A stretch of DNA of 64,000 nt. Origin: Flavobacterium alvei. GTDB taxonomy: Bacteria; Bacteroidota; Bacteroidia; Flavobacteriales; Flavobacteriaceae. The stretch spans positions 1 through 64,000 of the forward strand of contig NZ_PQVG01000010.1 in assembly GCF_002920895.1 (NCBI RefSeq). The letters are read 5' to 3'. The first letter of the stretch is position 1. Every line of letters begins with the position of its first letter. The notes beneath the pieces were generated by a model. The model searched no databases, had not been told where the DNA came from, and was given only the letters and a program-made list of their open reading frames with translations. Shown in pieces: positions 50,496 through 59,867 of this stretch. A program made the translations under genes and the position numbers.

Positions 50496-51403
50496 TAGAT
50501 ATCACATTCAAATCAAACACGCTTCGCATTGCAAAAGCGCAAGCCATATTAAAAGTCAGCAAAAAAGAAACTATTGACGCTATTGTCAACAAAACAGTTC
50601 CAAAAGGAGATGTTTTTGAAATGGCAAAAACCGCAGGACTTTTTGCAGTAAAACGCACCAGCGATATGATTCCGGATTGTCATCCAATTCCAGTCGAATT
50701 TACAGCGGTTAGATACAATATAAAGGAGATGGAAATTACTATCGAAATCGAAGTGCATACTATTTACAAAACAGGTGTTGAGGTAGAGGCGATGCACGGT
50801 GCATCGGTGGTGGCGCTAACGATGTATGATATGCTCAAACCTATTGATAAAGGAATTGAAATACATTCTATAAAATTATTGGAGAAAAAAGGAGGGAAGT
50901 CTGATTTTACAGATAAATTCCGCACCGATTTAAAAGCGGCTGTGATTGTTTGTTCGGATAGTATTTCGGCAGGAACTAAATTCGATAAAGCTGGAAAAGC
51001 CATTATCCAAAAATTAGAAACTTGTAAGGTTGGCATTAGCGATTATTCGATTATTTCTGACGATACTTTGGGAATTCAAGAAAAAGTATTGGATTTATAT
51101 GCACAAAATATAGACCTTATTATATTGACAGGTGGAACAGGTCTTTCGCCAAGAGATAATTCGCCAGAAGCCATAAAACCACTTTTAGACAGAGAAATTC
51201 CTGGTGTTATGGAAGCTGCTAGAAATTATGGACAAGATCGCACTCCTTTTTCGATGTTGTCTCGTGGAATTGCTGGAATGAAAGGTAAAACCCTAATTAT
51301 GACTTTGCCGGGTTCAACAAAAGGAGCGCAAGAATCGATGGACGCTTTGTTTCCGTCACTTTTACATATTTTTAGAGTTGTTGAGGGGAAACAACACGAA
51401 TAG
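50492..51403 (+). CDS. moaCB: Fused MoaC-MoaB (cPMP synthase / molybdopterin adenylyltransferase)
   Basis: 303 residues. Residues 1-150 are MoaC ([51 protein letters not shown]), which makes cPMP with MoaA. Residues about 155-303 are MoaB/MogA ([52 protein letters not shown]), which adenylates molybdopterin. The fusion is known in several bacteria. Last gene of the cofactor operon. Confidence 0.95.
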   Translation: MVDITFKSNTLRIAKAQAILKVSKKETIDAIVNKTVPKGDVFEMAKTAGLFAVKRTSDMIPDCHPIPVEFTAVRYNIKEMEITIEIEVHTIYKTGVEVEAMHGASVVALTMYDMLKPIDKGIEIHSIKLLEKKGGKSDFTDKFRTDLKAAVIVCSDSISAGTKFDKAGKAIIQKLETCKVGISDYSIISDDTLGIQEKVLDLYAQNIDLIILTGGTGLSPRDNSPEAIKPLLDREIPGVMEAARNYGQDRTPFSMLSRGIAGMKGKTLIMTLPGSTKGAQESMDALFPSLLHIFRVVEGKQHE

Positions 51404-51584
51404 AGTTCTTAAATAAAACTTAAAAAAAATATAGTGCAGATTCGTTTTTTGTTTTTATAAATAGTAGTTGTAGTTAAATAGATTTATTTTTATAATTTTA
51501 TAAATTCTAATTTTACATGTTTTTAATTGTCTTGTTTTCAGTTGTTTGAATAAATAAGATGGAATTGTGTTTTTTTTTGGAAAT

Positions 51585-51598
51585 ATGATAAATATCAT
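51585..51598 (+). promoter_or_regulatory. FNR-like palindrome before the six-haem lipoprotein operon
   Basis: ATGATAAATATCAT is a palindrome of the same TGAT-N4-RTCA type as 32412, 100 bp before the gene start. The gap 51404-51697 holds nothing else I can support. Confidence 0.55.
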
Positions 51599-51697
51599 TT
51601 TATTAGATGTGTTTTACCAATAAATTTACACTATAAATATATCTTAATATAATGTTAAGATTTAAAAAAAAATAAAACAAATAAAACTATCAAAATT

Positions 51698-53014
51698 ATG
51701 AAAACAGTTAAACAAACTATGTTAGTTGTTTTGGGGCTTCTTTTTTTTACCTTGCAATCTTGTACCCATGACGACTATATTCCTGTACCAGGACCAGCAG
51801 GTGAAAACGGTACTGATGGAGTTTCTGGAACTGCCTCTTGTGAGTCTTGTCACTCAGTAGAACATCAAAAACCAATTATTGATGCTTATGGTTTATCGGT
51901 TCATGCAATAGGTGTAAATGGTTCTAAGCATATTTATGGAACAAACACAGTTTTTGCTGATGGTTCTTTAAATAGCAATAGAGCATTTTGTTCGGAATGT
52001 CACTCTCAAGAAGGATATATTGATGTGAAAAAATACGGCAAAGCAAATCCAACTGGATATGCAAATTACGGTTCTATTTCTTGTGAAGGTTGTCATGGTG
52101 TAACACACAGATCTTTCAATTTTACAAAAGATGGAAATGATTTTGGATTAAGAAACATTGCAGCTGTAATTCAAAAAACCAATCCAGCATTTACTTTGAA
52201 TGCTTCACCGACTGGTGGTACAAGTTCTGCTAATACTTGTATCGGTTGTCACCAAGCAAGACCAGATTCAAACGGTTATTACAAAAGACCAGTTATTGAA
52301 ATGGGCGAAAAAGATGCATCAGGAAATGTAGTTATTACTAATGATCCTGTTAAAGGACCTTTATACAGATTTTGGTCTCAAAGAAAACTTGCCGATGCAG
52401 TTAATGGTTATCCAGCAGGTACTCTTTATTATAAAAACTATTCTAATACAGGTACATCAGTACATGCTTCTGAACAAGGTGATTTATGGATGGGTATTAA
52501 TGGTATCGATATAGAAGGTACAACCACTCATTTACCAGCTGCTAAAACAGCAAAACACTACACATCTGCTTCTTGTGTTCAATGTCATATGGATAAACCT
52601 AAAACAGGTACTGTAGATAATGGTTCACATACTATGAAACTTTCATTCCAAACTTGTGTGTCTTGTCACCCTGCTCCAGAAACTTTATTAACAAGTTTCC
52701 ATACCAAATTTGATACAGAAGTGGCTAAGTTAGTTGCAGCATTTGCAGCAAAACCGACTTATTTTAAAGTAAGCGGAACTAGTGTAAGTATTATAGCTTA
52801 TGATAGTGCTAATGGTAATGCACCATTCCCAACCACTCCAGCTTCAGGTACAACCACTGCTACAACTTGGTACCAATCCAGAACAGATTTCCCTCTTAAA
52901 TATGTTCAAGCTTATTGGAACTATAAATTAGTAACAGGCGATGAAGGTAAAGGAGTTCACAACCCACCTTATACAATGGCGTTAATTCAAAACTCTATTG
53001 AAGCTTTGAAATAA
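51698..53014 (+). CDS. Six-haem cytochrome c lipoprotein with collagen-like start
   Basis: 438 residues. Lipobox in FFTLQSC; then GPAGENGTDGVSG, a short collagen-like linker. Six CXXCH motifs: CESCH, CSECH, CEGCH, CIGCH, CVQCH and CVSCH. No enzyme family is evident, so it may be an electron-transfer or storage cytochrome on the periplasmic or outer surface. It heads the second respiratory module, after an FNR-like site. Confidence 0.82.
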   Translation: MKTVKQTMLVVLGLLFFTLQSCTHDDYIPVPGPAGENGTDGVSGTASCESCHSVEHQKPIIDAYGLSVHAIGVNGSKHIYGTNTVFADGSLNSNRAFCSECHSQEGYIDVKKYGKANPTGYANYGSISCEGCHGVTHRSFNFTKDGNDFGLRNIAAVIQKTNPAFTLNASPTGGTSSANTCIGCHQARPDSNGYYKRPVIEMGEKDASGNVVITNDPVKGPLYRFWSQRKLADAVNGYPAGTLYYKNYSNTGTSVHASEQGDLWMGINGIDIEGTTTHLPAAKTAKHYTSASCVQCHMDKPKTGTVDNGSHTMKLSFQTCVSCHPAPETLLTSFHTKFDTEVAKLVAAFAAKPTYFKVSGTSVSIIAYDSANGNAPFPTTPASGTTTATTWYQSRTDFPLKYVQAYWNYKLVTGDEGKGVHNPPYTMALIQNSIEALK

Positions 53015-53020
53015 TAATTA

Positions 53021-53052
53021 AATACCTCTGGGATTTTATGCCCAGAGGTATT
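53021..53052 (+). terminator. Strong hairpin after the six-haem gene
   Basis: AATACCTCTGGG pairs perfectly with CCCAGAGGTATT (12 bp). The T run is weak, so it may be a partial terminator or an mRNA stabiliser. Confidence 0.6.
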
Positions 53053-53181
53053 AATTTATAAACTTAGAGAAAATAATTTTGATTTGTTTTCTTTAATAAT
53101 TGCCTTCGTAACTTTAAATCTTTTGACAATGCAAATTGTTGAATAAGACTTAATAGCAATTATTCAATTAAAAAATAAAAG

Positions 53182-53565
53182 ATGAAAAAAATATTTCAAT
53201 ATCTAATGATGTTAACAGTGAGTTTGATGGCTACATCCTGTTATTATGACGAAATGCCAGCAGAGCCTGTAACCCCTATTCCAGAAACGGTCTCTTACTC
53301 AAAAGACATTCAGCCATTATGGGATACTGATTGCATTAGTTGTCATAAAACTGGAGCCACATCACCTGATTTGACTGCTGCCAACTCTTATCTAGCGTTG
53401 ACAAAAAACAACAAATATGTAATACCAGGAGATGCAGCTAGCAGTAGTTTGCATAAATCTTTGGTAGGTGATGGAGCTGCAATTATGCCAACAGCTGGTA
53501 AATGGAGTGATTCAAAAATTGCTTTAGTTGACAAATGGATTAATGCTGGAGCTCTTAATAATTAA
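53182..53565 (+). CDS. Monohaem cytochrome c lipoprotein
   Basis: 127 residues. Lipobox LMATSC, then a c-type domain with DCISCHKTGATSPDLT, and a distal Met candidate in AAIMPTAGKW. The layout is like the cytochrome c domains in Bacteroidota lipoproteins. Probably transfers electrons between its neighbours. Confidence 0.82.
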   Translation: MKKIFQYLMMLTVSLMATSCYYDEMPAEPVTPIPETVSYSKDIQPLWDTDCISCHKTGATSPDLTAANSYLALTKNNKYVIPGDAASSSLHKSLVGDGAAIMPTAGKWSDSKIALVDKWINAGALNN

Positions 53566-53581
53566 CTATAAATTGAAAATC

Positions 53582-54445
53582 ATGAAATTATTAAAAACAC
53601 TATTTATAGTTGTGTTAGCTATGCCAACAATGCTATTTGCTCAAGAGCAAAAAGATACTATAGCAGCCGTTAAAGAAGACAGTATTGCCCCAGTTGTTGA
53701 GGTTGAATTAGAGCGAGCCGCCTTCGAAAGTACTTCTTTGATAGAAAGTCAAACTAATAGGGTGTATTCAAAAGGAACAATCGAAATGATAATGAATCAC
53801 CGTTTTGGTCTTGTAACAGGAACCAATGATTTAATTGGAATTTGGGCTCCCGCCAATATTCGTTTGGCAGTAAATTATTCAATTACCGATAGAATTACTG
53901 TTGGATATGGAACTACAAAAGACTTTAGATTGCAAGATTTTAGTCTTAAAGGAGCTATTTTGCGACAAACAGTTAAAGGGGAAATGCCTGTGAGTGTTAC
54001 TTATTATGGTAATGCTTCTCTTAGTGCTTTGCCAAAAGAGAATTTCTATCACTTATCGGATCGTTGGTCGTTTTATAACCAAATTATAATTGCGAGACGT
54101 TTGAGTAAAGCAATTTCATTACAATTAGGACCAAGTTATTCTCATTATAATGTAGTTGAACCTGGAATGTATAATGATTTATTTGCAATTGAATTTGGAG
54201 GTAGAGCAAAAGTTACCTCTGGAATGTCAATTTTGTTAGATGTGAATCAACCCATAAGTTCTCAAGAGGGTTTGCCTAAATCTGGGTTTTCTGTTGGTAC
54301 CGAATTTTCAACTGTTGGTCACACCTTTCAAATATTTATAAGCAATTATAGAGGTATTATTAATCAACAAAGTAATATGTTCAACCAAAATGACTTTTTC
54401 AAAGGTGATTTTGCCATTGGATTTAACATAGGAAGAACTTGGTAA
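53582..54445 (+). CDS. DUF5777-family beta-barrel protein
   Basis: 287 residues from ATG 53582, which begins the Sec signal MKLLKTLFIVVLAMPTMLFAQ (an ATG at 53528 would lie within the preceding gene). The barrel pattern includes MIMNHRFGLVTGTNDLIGIWAPANIRLAVNYSITDRITVGYG, typical of DUF5777 proteins, which occur with cytochromes in Bacteroidota. It may house or dock the lipoprotein cytochromes in the outer membrane (inference). Confidence 0.8.
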   Translation: MKLLKTLFIVVLAMPTMLFAQEQKDTIAAVKEDSIAPVVEVELERAAFESTSLIESQTNRVYSKGTIEMIMNHRFGLVTGTNDLIGIWAPANIRLAVNYSITDRITVGYGTTKDFRLQDFSLKGAILRQTVKGEMPVSVTYYGNASLSALPKENFYHLSDRWSFYNQIIIARRLSKAISLQLGPSYSHYNVVEPGMYNDLFAIEFGGRAKVTSGMSILLDVNQPISSQEGLPKSGFSVGTEFSTVGHTFQIFISNYRGIINQQSNMFNQNDFFKGDFAIGFNIGRTW

Positions 54446-54497
54446 ACTTCTAAAAACCATTTGTAGGACAACTGCAAATTAAACTAATTCAAATACG

Positions 54498-54545
54498 AAA
54501 AGAGGATTCTGACTCCATAAAAGGATAAGTTTATCCTCTTTTCTA
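54498..54545 (+). terminator. Terminator after the DUF5777 gene
   Basis: AAAAGAGGAT (54498-54507) pairs with ATCCTCTTTT (54533-54542), with T residues at the end. It separates the cytochrome genes from the Fe-S/NrfD genes. Confidence 0.75.
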
Positions 54546-54639
54546 TATAACTAAACAAGAGTTTTATATCTTTTTTTTAAATTTTAACTTAAATTTCTGA
54601 TTGTTAAATAATTATGATATTTGTTAAAAAAAACAAAGT

Positions 54640-54653
54640 ATGATAATTATCAG
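54640..54653 (+). promoter_or_regulatory. FNR-like palindrome before the Fe-S/NrfD operon
   Basis: TGATAATTATCA (54641-54652) is a perfect palindrome in an ATGATAATTATCAG context, 104 bp before the gene start. The gap 54446-54755 holds this site, the terminator and AT-rich sequence. Confidence 0.55.
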
Positions 54654-54755
54654 TAATAATTAGATTTAATTATTTGAAATTTGCTTAAGAATTCAAATTC
54701 AAAATGATAAGAATGGTTTGTTTTAATGAATTTCTAATTAGTAATAAATAGCAAT

Positions 54756-55691
54756 ATGGAAAAAGAAAATAACAATTCATCCAGAAGAAATTTTCTAAAG
54801 CTCGGCGCTTTAGGAGGAATTGCTTTGGCTGGAACTGCCATTGCAAGTGCAGTTACCGATGAATCTACAAAAGCTACTGGCAAAAAAGTAAAAGTGCTTA
54901 CTGCTGATGGAAAATTAGTCGAAATCGATAGCTCTCTGGTAGATCATCATGCCGCTAATGATGATTACTCAAAAGAAGAAATCCGTCAAGGAATTGAAGG
55001 AAAGAAATTCATTCGAGTGATTGACTTAGGCAAATGTGCTAATGAAAGAAAATGTATAACAGGCTGTCAAAAAGCACATAATATTTTGGCTCCAGTTGAA
55101 TACATAAAGGTGAAAAAAATGCAAAATTCACCTTTAGAATCGCCTTATTGGTTTCCAACAATGTGTTACCATTGCGACAATCCTCCTTGTACCAAAGTTT
55201 GTCCTGTAGATGCTACATTCAAGCGTTCTGACGGAATAGTAGCTATGGATTATGATCGTTGTATAGGTTGTAAATTCTGTATTGCTGCGTGTCCTTATTC
55301 GGCTCGTACGTTCAATTTCGGAAGACCAGAACAAGTAAAATATAGTGAAGAACATAAAAACGATACTTCTGATCCAAATCATTGTTCAACACCTTATGCT
55401 CAAGAAGGAACAGTTGCCAAATGCGATTTCTGTACTGATCGTTCTGCACAGGGATTGTTGCCAGCTTGTGTTGTCGAATGTCCAAACGGCGCAATTTATC
55501 ATGGTGATGAATTAGAAGACGTTGTAACAAATGGCGAAGATACTGTAAGACTTAAAAAATTATTAGCCGATAGAGCAGGGTATCGTCAATTTGAAGAATT
55601 AGGAACTAAACCCAGAGTCTATTATTTGCCACCAGTAAAACGTGATTTCCCGTTTGAAGATGCAACCGAAGCTCAAAATACAAAGGAGTAA
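54756..55691 (+). CDS. Tat-exported four-cluster ferredoxin (HybA/NrfC type)
   Basis: 311 residues. The Tat signal SSRRNFLKLGALGGIALAG lies at residues 8-26. [4Fe-4S] cysteine groups: CANERKCITGC, CYHCDNPPCTKVC, CIGCKFCIAACPYSAR and CDFCTDRSAQGLLPACVVEC. Its own Tat signal means it can be exported without a catalytic partner. It works with the NrfD protein encoded next. Confidence 0.9.
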   Translation: MEKENNNSSRRNFLKLGALGGIALAGTAIASAVTDESTKATGKKVKVLTADGKLVEIDSSLVDHHAANDDYSKEEIRQGIEGKKFIRVIDLGKCANERKCITGCQKAHNILAPVEYIKVKKMQNSPLESPYWFPTMCYHCDNPPCTKVCPVDATFKRSDGIVAMDYDRCIGCKFCIAACPYSARTFNFGRPEQVKYSEEHKNDTSDPNHCSTPYAQEGTVAKCDFCTDRSAQGLLPACVVECPNGAIYHGDELEDVVTNGEDTVRLKKLLADRAGYRQFEELGTKPRVYYLPPVKRDFPFEDATEAQNTKE

Positions 55692-55709
55692 TTTTTTAAA
55701 AAATAAAAA

Positions 55710-57071
55710 ATGTCTGAAAATATAAACAAACACGAAACCTTTACTCAAGCAGAGTATATGGTTATGAAAGATGACCTTCTTCGTCCAATCGAGAAAGTTG
55801 GGAAAGCAGGTAAAATATGGATTGCATTTCTGGTTGCTGTATTATTAGCAGGAGTTGTTGCTTATATCATACAAGAAACAAAAAGTAAATACGTGACCAC
55901 TAGTTTAAGAGATTATACCATGTGGGGAATATATATATCCAACTTTTTATTTATGGTTGCCATAGGTTTAGTTGGTGTGCTAATGTCAGCAATACTAAAA
56001 CTAACCAATTTTGAGTGGTACAGACCACTTTCCAGAATTGCCGAAGTTATTGCCATTGGAGCCATAATGTTCGGTGGAATAAGTATTGTTGTAGCTATGG
56101 GAAGGCCCGACAGGTTATTAAATTTACTGCTTCACGGACGTATTCAATCACCAATTATTTGGGACGTTATTGGAATTACAACCGATTTGACAGCTTGTAT
56201 AATATTGCTTTTTATCCCGCTAATTCCATCATTAGTTACTTGTAAAAACCATTTGAAAAATTTACCAAAATGGCAATTAAAAATGTATAACATGCTTTCT
56301 TTTGGATGGCAAGGAACTCCTGAACAATGGCAAATTTTGAAAAAAACTATGAAAACATTAACCGCATTGGTTATTCCTTTAGGAGTTTTGATTTGCACCA
56401 TTACGGCTTGGTTGTTTGCAACAACCCTAAGAGCTGAATGGGATAGTACAAATTTTGGTGCCTACTTTGTTTCAAATGCCTTTTTATTGAGTGTTGCCGT
56501 AATGACTTTTGCTACATTTGTTTTTAGAAAAGCCTATAATTTAGAAAAATATTTAACCGAAATGCACTTCGATAAATTAGGGCAAGCAATGGTGCTAATG
56601 GCTTTGATTCACGGCTATTTCAACATAAACGAATATTTGATTCCTGCTTATAAAATGTCAGGGTTGCATGAAAACACACTTTTAAATTTATTTGTTGGCA
56701 AAGAGGCAGGATTTTATTGGTCAGTGGTGATTTTTGGTATAATTGTACCTTTCTTATTGCCATTATTCCCTAAAATGAGAAAACCTCTTCCTTTATTTAT
56801 TATTTCAATAGTTGTATTAATTGCAGGCTGGTTTAGACTTTACCTAATTGTTATTCCAGGATTACTTCATCCTTATTTGCCTATACAAGATGTTCCTGCT
56901 TCATGGACACATTATTTTCCAAGTGCAGTCGAAATGACTGTAGTTGCTGCAACATTTGCTGGAGTGCTTTTAGTTGTTACCTTGTTTTCAAGATATTTTC
57001 CAATCATTTCAGTTTGGGAAGTAGCCGAAGGAGAGTTAGAAGGAAAAGAAGAAATATTTAATTATAAATAA
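55710..57071 (+). CDS. NrfD-family quinone-reactive membrane subunit (long form)
   Basis: 453 residues with about ten membrane segments (GKIWIAFLVAVLLAGVVAYI; LRDYTMWGIYISNFLFMVAIGLVGVLMSAIL). The long form resembles HybB/ActC/QrcD more than the 300-residue PsrC. It probably oxidises menaquinol and passes electrons to the Fe-S protein and cytochromes. No molybdopterin subunit is in the operon. Confidence 0.88.
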   Translation: MSENINKHETFTQAEYMVMKDDLLRPIEKVGKAGKIWIAFLVAVLLAGVVAYIIQETKSKYVTTSLRDYTMWGIYISNFLFMVAIGLVGVLMSAILKLTNFEWYRPLSRIAEVIAIGAIMFGGISIVVAMGRPDRLLNLLLHGRIQSPIIWDVIGITTDLTACIILLFIPLIPSLVTCKNHLKNLPKWQLKMYNMLSFGWQGTPEQWQILKKTMKTLTALVIPLGVLICTITAWLFATTLRAEWDSTNFGAYFVSNAFLLSVAVMTFATFVFRKAYNLEKYLTEMHFDKLGQAMVLMALIHGYFNINEYLIPAYKMSGLHENTLLNLFVGKEAGFYWSVVIFGIIVPFLLPLFPKMRKPLPLFIISIVVLIAGWFRLYLIVIPGLLHPYLPIQDVPASWTHYFPSAVEMTVVAATFAGVLLVVTLFSRYFPIISVWEVAEGELEGKEEIFNYK

Positions 57072-57078
57072 TTTACAG

Positions 57079-57636
57079 ATGAAAAAGTATAACTATTTCT
57101 TAACCACTTGCCTATCGATATTGTTTTCAATAGCAACTGCATTTGCTCAAGATAAAGTAGCCAAAATCGCATTAACTTTTGAAACAGTAGATTCACTCCA
57201 TGTTTGTAAAGCTTTTGTAACTTCAGAAGGACAACCAGTCGTTGAATTGCCTATAAAATTATCAGTAAAACGATTGTTTACCAAACTACCTATTGGCGAT
57301 GCTGTAGCAACAGATTCTACTGGAGTTGCCACATTTGAATTTCCTAATGATATCCCTTCTAAGGATGGAAAATTGACTATATTTGCTAGTATAGTTGAAG
57401 ATGAAAATTTTATGGATACCGAAGTTAGCGGAGAAGTAAAATGGGGTCAGATTGTTGTTAGTGATAATTCAAATGTAGATGAACGTTCCTTTTCAGCAGG
57501 AAGAGACAGAGCTCCCATTTATTTTATAGCAATTTCGTTGCTAATTATTGGTTTGATATGGGGAACTTTATTGTATGCAGTACTACAAGTATTCAAAATA
57601 AAACGATTAGGAAAATTAGAAGAAATTAAAGAGTAA
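57079..57636 (+). CDS. Exported one-span protein in the NrfCD operon, unknown
   Basis: 185 residues: Sec signal (LSILFSIATAFAQ), an Ig/transthyretin-like beta domain (VCKAFVTSEGQPVVELPIKLSVKRLFTKLPIGDAVATDSTGVATFEF) and a C-terminal membrane span (YFIAISLLIIGLIWGTLLYAVLQVFKI). It starts 7 bp after the NrfD stop. It may be an assembly or accessory subunit; I do not recognise a named family. Confidence 0.7.
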   Translation: MKKYNYFLTTCLSILFSIATAFAQDKVAKIALTFETVDSLHVCKAFVTSEGQPVVELPIKLSVKRLFTKLPIGDAVATDSTGVATFEFPNDIPSKDGKLTIFASIVEDENFMDTEVSGEVKWGQIVVSDNSNVDERSFSAGRDRAPIYFIAISLLIIGLIWGTLLYAVLQVFKIKRLGKLEEIKE

Positions 57637-57673
57637 TAATTAAAACTAGTATTAATATTAAAATTCGACAAAC

Positions 57674-58069
57674 ATGAAAAAAATCTTTTTTGGCTTAGCA
57701 ATTATGGCAGCCTTTATGTTCACACAAACTTCTAACGCTCAGGCAAAACCAAAAGGAAAAGAATGGAAAGTTCCTGCTGCGGATGCGGGCAAAAAAAGTC
57801 CAGCTGGTGCTGATGCTGCTGCGGGTAAAGTATTGTGGGGAACTAATTGTAAATCTTGTCACGGAGTAAAAGGTTTGGGTGACGGTCCTAAAGCAGAAAA
57901 AATTGACATTACTTGTGGCGATTTTTCTTCTAAAGAGTTCCAATCTAAATCAGACGGATCATTGTTTTACTACACAAAAATTGGTAGAAAGCCAATGCCT
58001 TCTTACAAAGAAAAATTGAGTGACGCCGAAATTTGGCAATTAGTTGCCTATATGAGAACTATGAAATAA
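57674..58069 (+). CDS. Periplasmic monohaem cytochrome c
   Basis: 131 residues with Sec signal (LAIMAAFMFTQTSNAQA). The haem motif CKSCHGVKGLGDGPKAEKID and the distal Met in KPMPSYKEKLSDAEIWQLVAYMRTM are typical of class I cytochrome c. It is likely the soluble electron acceptor of the NrfCD module. Confidence 0.9.
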   Translation: MKKIFFGLAIMAAFMFTQTSNAQAKPKGKEWKVPAADAGKKSPAGADAAAGKVLWGTNCKSCHGVKGLGDGPKAEKIDITCGDFSSKEFQSKSDGSLFYYTKIGRKPMPSYKEKLSDAEIWQLVAYMRTMK

Positions 58070-58090
58070 TAGTTTTTGTAGAAATAATTT

Positions 58091-58121
58091 AAAGAGGGTT
58101 AGAGTAAATCTGACCCTTTTT
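58091..58121 (+). terminator. Terminator of the NrfCD/cytochrome operon
   Basis: AGGGTTAGA and TCTGACCCT pair with one G-U, followed by T residues. Confidence 0.75.
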
Positions 58122-58152
58122 GTTTGATTACAATTGTTTTGTGATTAATATC

Positions 58153-58191
58153 AAAAAAAACCTGTTTGAACAATATTCAAACAGGTTTTTT
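58153..58191. terminator. Bidirectional terminator between convergent operons
   Basis: CCTGTTTGAA (58161-58170) pairs perfectly with TTCAAACAGG (58176-58185), with an A run before and a T run after. Confidence 0.92.
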
Positions 58192-58208
58192 ATTCAAAAT
58201 ACAATGAG

Positions 58209-59054
58209 TTATTTTTTACTCCATTCAGCGATGCTGTCTTTACTCATTTTTACATAATCTTGATTGTTTGCTGCTTCGGCACCTGAAAGAGAAATTTTTG
58301 CCGTTTCTATAGCTCCCATTTTATCTCCTTGTTTAGCTTGAATCAAGGATTTTAAACGGTAATAAAAATAAGGTTTTTCTTTGCTCATTTCCAATGCTTT
58401 ATTGATATAGCTTGAAGCTTTTGTTAAATCACCATTCGATTGAAGGTAGTATTGTGCTGCCGAGAAATAATCACCTGCTGTTGGGCCTGACAAGACTTTA
58501 TCAATGCTGGCAATTGCATTTTTTGCAGTTGGAACCTCAAATTTAAGGGCTACTATTGTGTTTTCCCAAGACAATTCCAAATGAGCAAAATTATTATCTA
58601 GATTATTAATTTCGATGGTAAAACTTTCTACAAATCTATCGATATGTCCCGATTTTACACTTGTTTTCAAAGCGACTTTTGATTCGTCCCAAGTTTCAGG
58701 ATTGCCCCAATTGTCTGTTTTAGTATAGAAAAATATTTCCCAATTATCGGCTCTAGGATTGGTATAGAGTGCATATTTTCCTTTTGGTAATGTTTTGCCG
58801 TCAATAATTACATCATCGCTAAAGGAGATTGTTGTGTTTTCATTTGCTCCTGTTCTCCATAATTTTCCAAACGGAACCAAATTATTGAAAACATCTCGAC
58901 CTCTAGCACTTGGTTTAGAATAAACAATTTCAACAGTAGTTAAACCTACAACTTGAATGAGTGTCGATTTCGGACTTGCCTGAGGTGTTTTTACTTGAGC
59001 TTCAGTCACATAATTTGCAATAATCATTGCTAAGATAAAAATTATTTTTCTCAT
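58209..59054 (-). CDS. DUF2911-family exported protein
   Basis: 281 residues from ATG 59054, preferred to TTG 59078 because it begins the Sec signal (RKIIFILAMIIANYVTEAQ). DUF2911 pattern: ASPKSTLIQVVGLTTVEIVYSKPSARGRDVF, LVPFGKLWRTGANENTTISF, GKTLPKGKYALYTNP, WEIFFYTKTDNWGNP. The C-terminal 90 residues are TPR-like (DYFSAAQYYLQSNGDLTKASSYINKAL). The role of the family is not known. A TAATTTTG -7 element precedes the start on the minus strand. Confidence 0.85.
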   Translation of the reverse strand: MRKIIFILAMIIANYVTEAQVKTPQASPKSTLIQVVGLTTVEIVYSKPSARGRDVFNNLVPFGKLWRTGANENTTISFSDDVIIDGKTLPKGKYALYTNPRADNWEIFFYTKTDNWGNPETWDESKVALKTSVKSGHIDRFVESFTIEINNLDNNFAHLELSWENTIVALKFEVPTAKNAIASIDKVLSGPTAGDYFSAAQYYLQSNGDLTKASSYINKALEMSKEKPYFYYRLKSLIQAKQGDKMGAIETAKISLSGAEAANNQDYVKMSKDSIAEWSKK

Positions 59055-59128
59055 TGTTATTAATTTAGATTTATTCAAAATTACAAATTCGAGGGTTCAA
59101 AAATGTTAAATATTACTTAATTCGAAAA

Positions 59129-59782
59129 TTAGTATTTCGAGATTATTTCAAAATTTAATTCGTTTAAATCTTCCACAACAACATCTGCTAATGACAAATC
59201 CTGCAGTTTAGAATTTTCGCTATTATATCCCACGCAAAAAATACCAGCCGCTTTGGCAGCTCTAATTCCATTGGTACTGTCTTCAATTACAATACAATTT
59301 TCTTTTGGAGCAATAGATAAATTCGCTGCATGCTCAAAGATTGCAGGATGAGGTTTTGAATGTGGAAAGTCTTCACCACTCACAATATGAGTGAAGTATT
59401 GATGCAAATTAAATCGTCTAAAAACCCGGTCAATAGTAACTTTGGCAGCTGATGAAGCTAGAATTAATTGCATTCCATTACTGTGCAAATCTTGAATTAG
59501 TTGCTCGACACCATCTATTAAATATAAATCTTCTTTACTATCGAAAGCGTCATTAAAAAGGGTTCTTTTTCTTTGAATTAAATCTTCTACTTCGCCATTA
59601 ATCGGAAATAATTCTTTTAGTTTTTGAAAAGTATTTCGGGTAGAATTGCCCATGAAGGAAGTAAACATATCCTTAGAAACATCAATATTTAATTCGGCAA
59701 AATGCTGAAAATAGGCATAACTATGAACTGGTTCTGTGTCAACAATTACACCGTCCATATCAAAAATTACTGTTTGTGTCAT
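59129..59782 (-). CDS. HAD-superfamily phosphatase/phosphomutase (beta-PGM-like)
   Basis: 217 residues. HAD motifs: FDMDGVIVDTEP (nucleophile Asp), ILASSAAKVTIDRV, KPHPAIF and VIEDSTNGIRAAKAAG. This is the beta-phosphoglucomutase-like subfamily I with an alpha-helical cap; the substrate is not certain. Cytosolic. It lies in a minus-strand run with the KdsC-like and DUF2520 genes. Confidence 0.85.
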   Translation of the reverse strand: MTQTVIFDMDGVIVDTEPVHSYAYFQHFAELNIDVSKDMFTSFMGNSTRNTFQKLKELFPINGEVEDLIQRKRTLFNDAFDSKEDLYLIDGVEQLIQDLHSNGMQLILASSAAKVTIDRVFRRFNLHQYFTHIVSGEDFPHSKPHPAIFEHAANLSIAPKENCIVIEDSTNGIRAAKAAGIFCVGYNSENSKLQDLSLADVVVEDLNELNFEIISKY

Positions 59783-59800
59783 TTTAAATTTTTAAATTGA

Positions 59801-59820
59801 AGTCCCGAAACATCGGGATT
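59801..59820. repeat. Small palindrome TCCCGA-N4-TCGGGA
   Basis: AGTCCCGA and TCGGGATT face each other around AACA. Similar palindromes stand at 2789-2808 and 22678-22693. It may double as a weak terminator on the minus strand. Confidence 0.5.
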
Positions 59821-59867
59821 AGATTATAGATTGTTTTGATGAGAAATACGGTTACTGATTACTAAAA

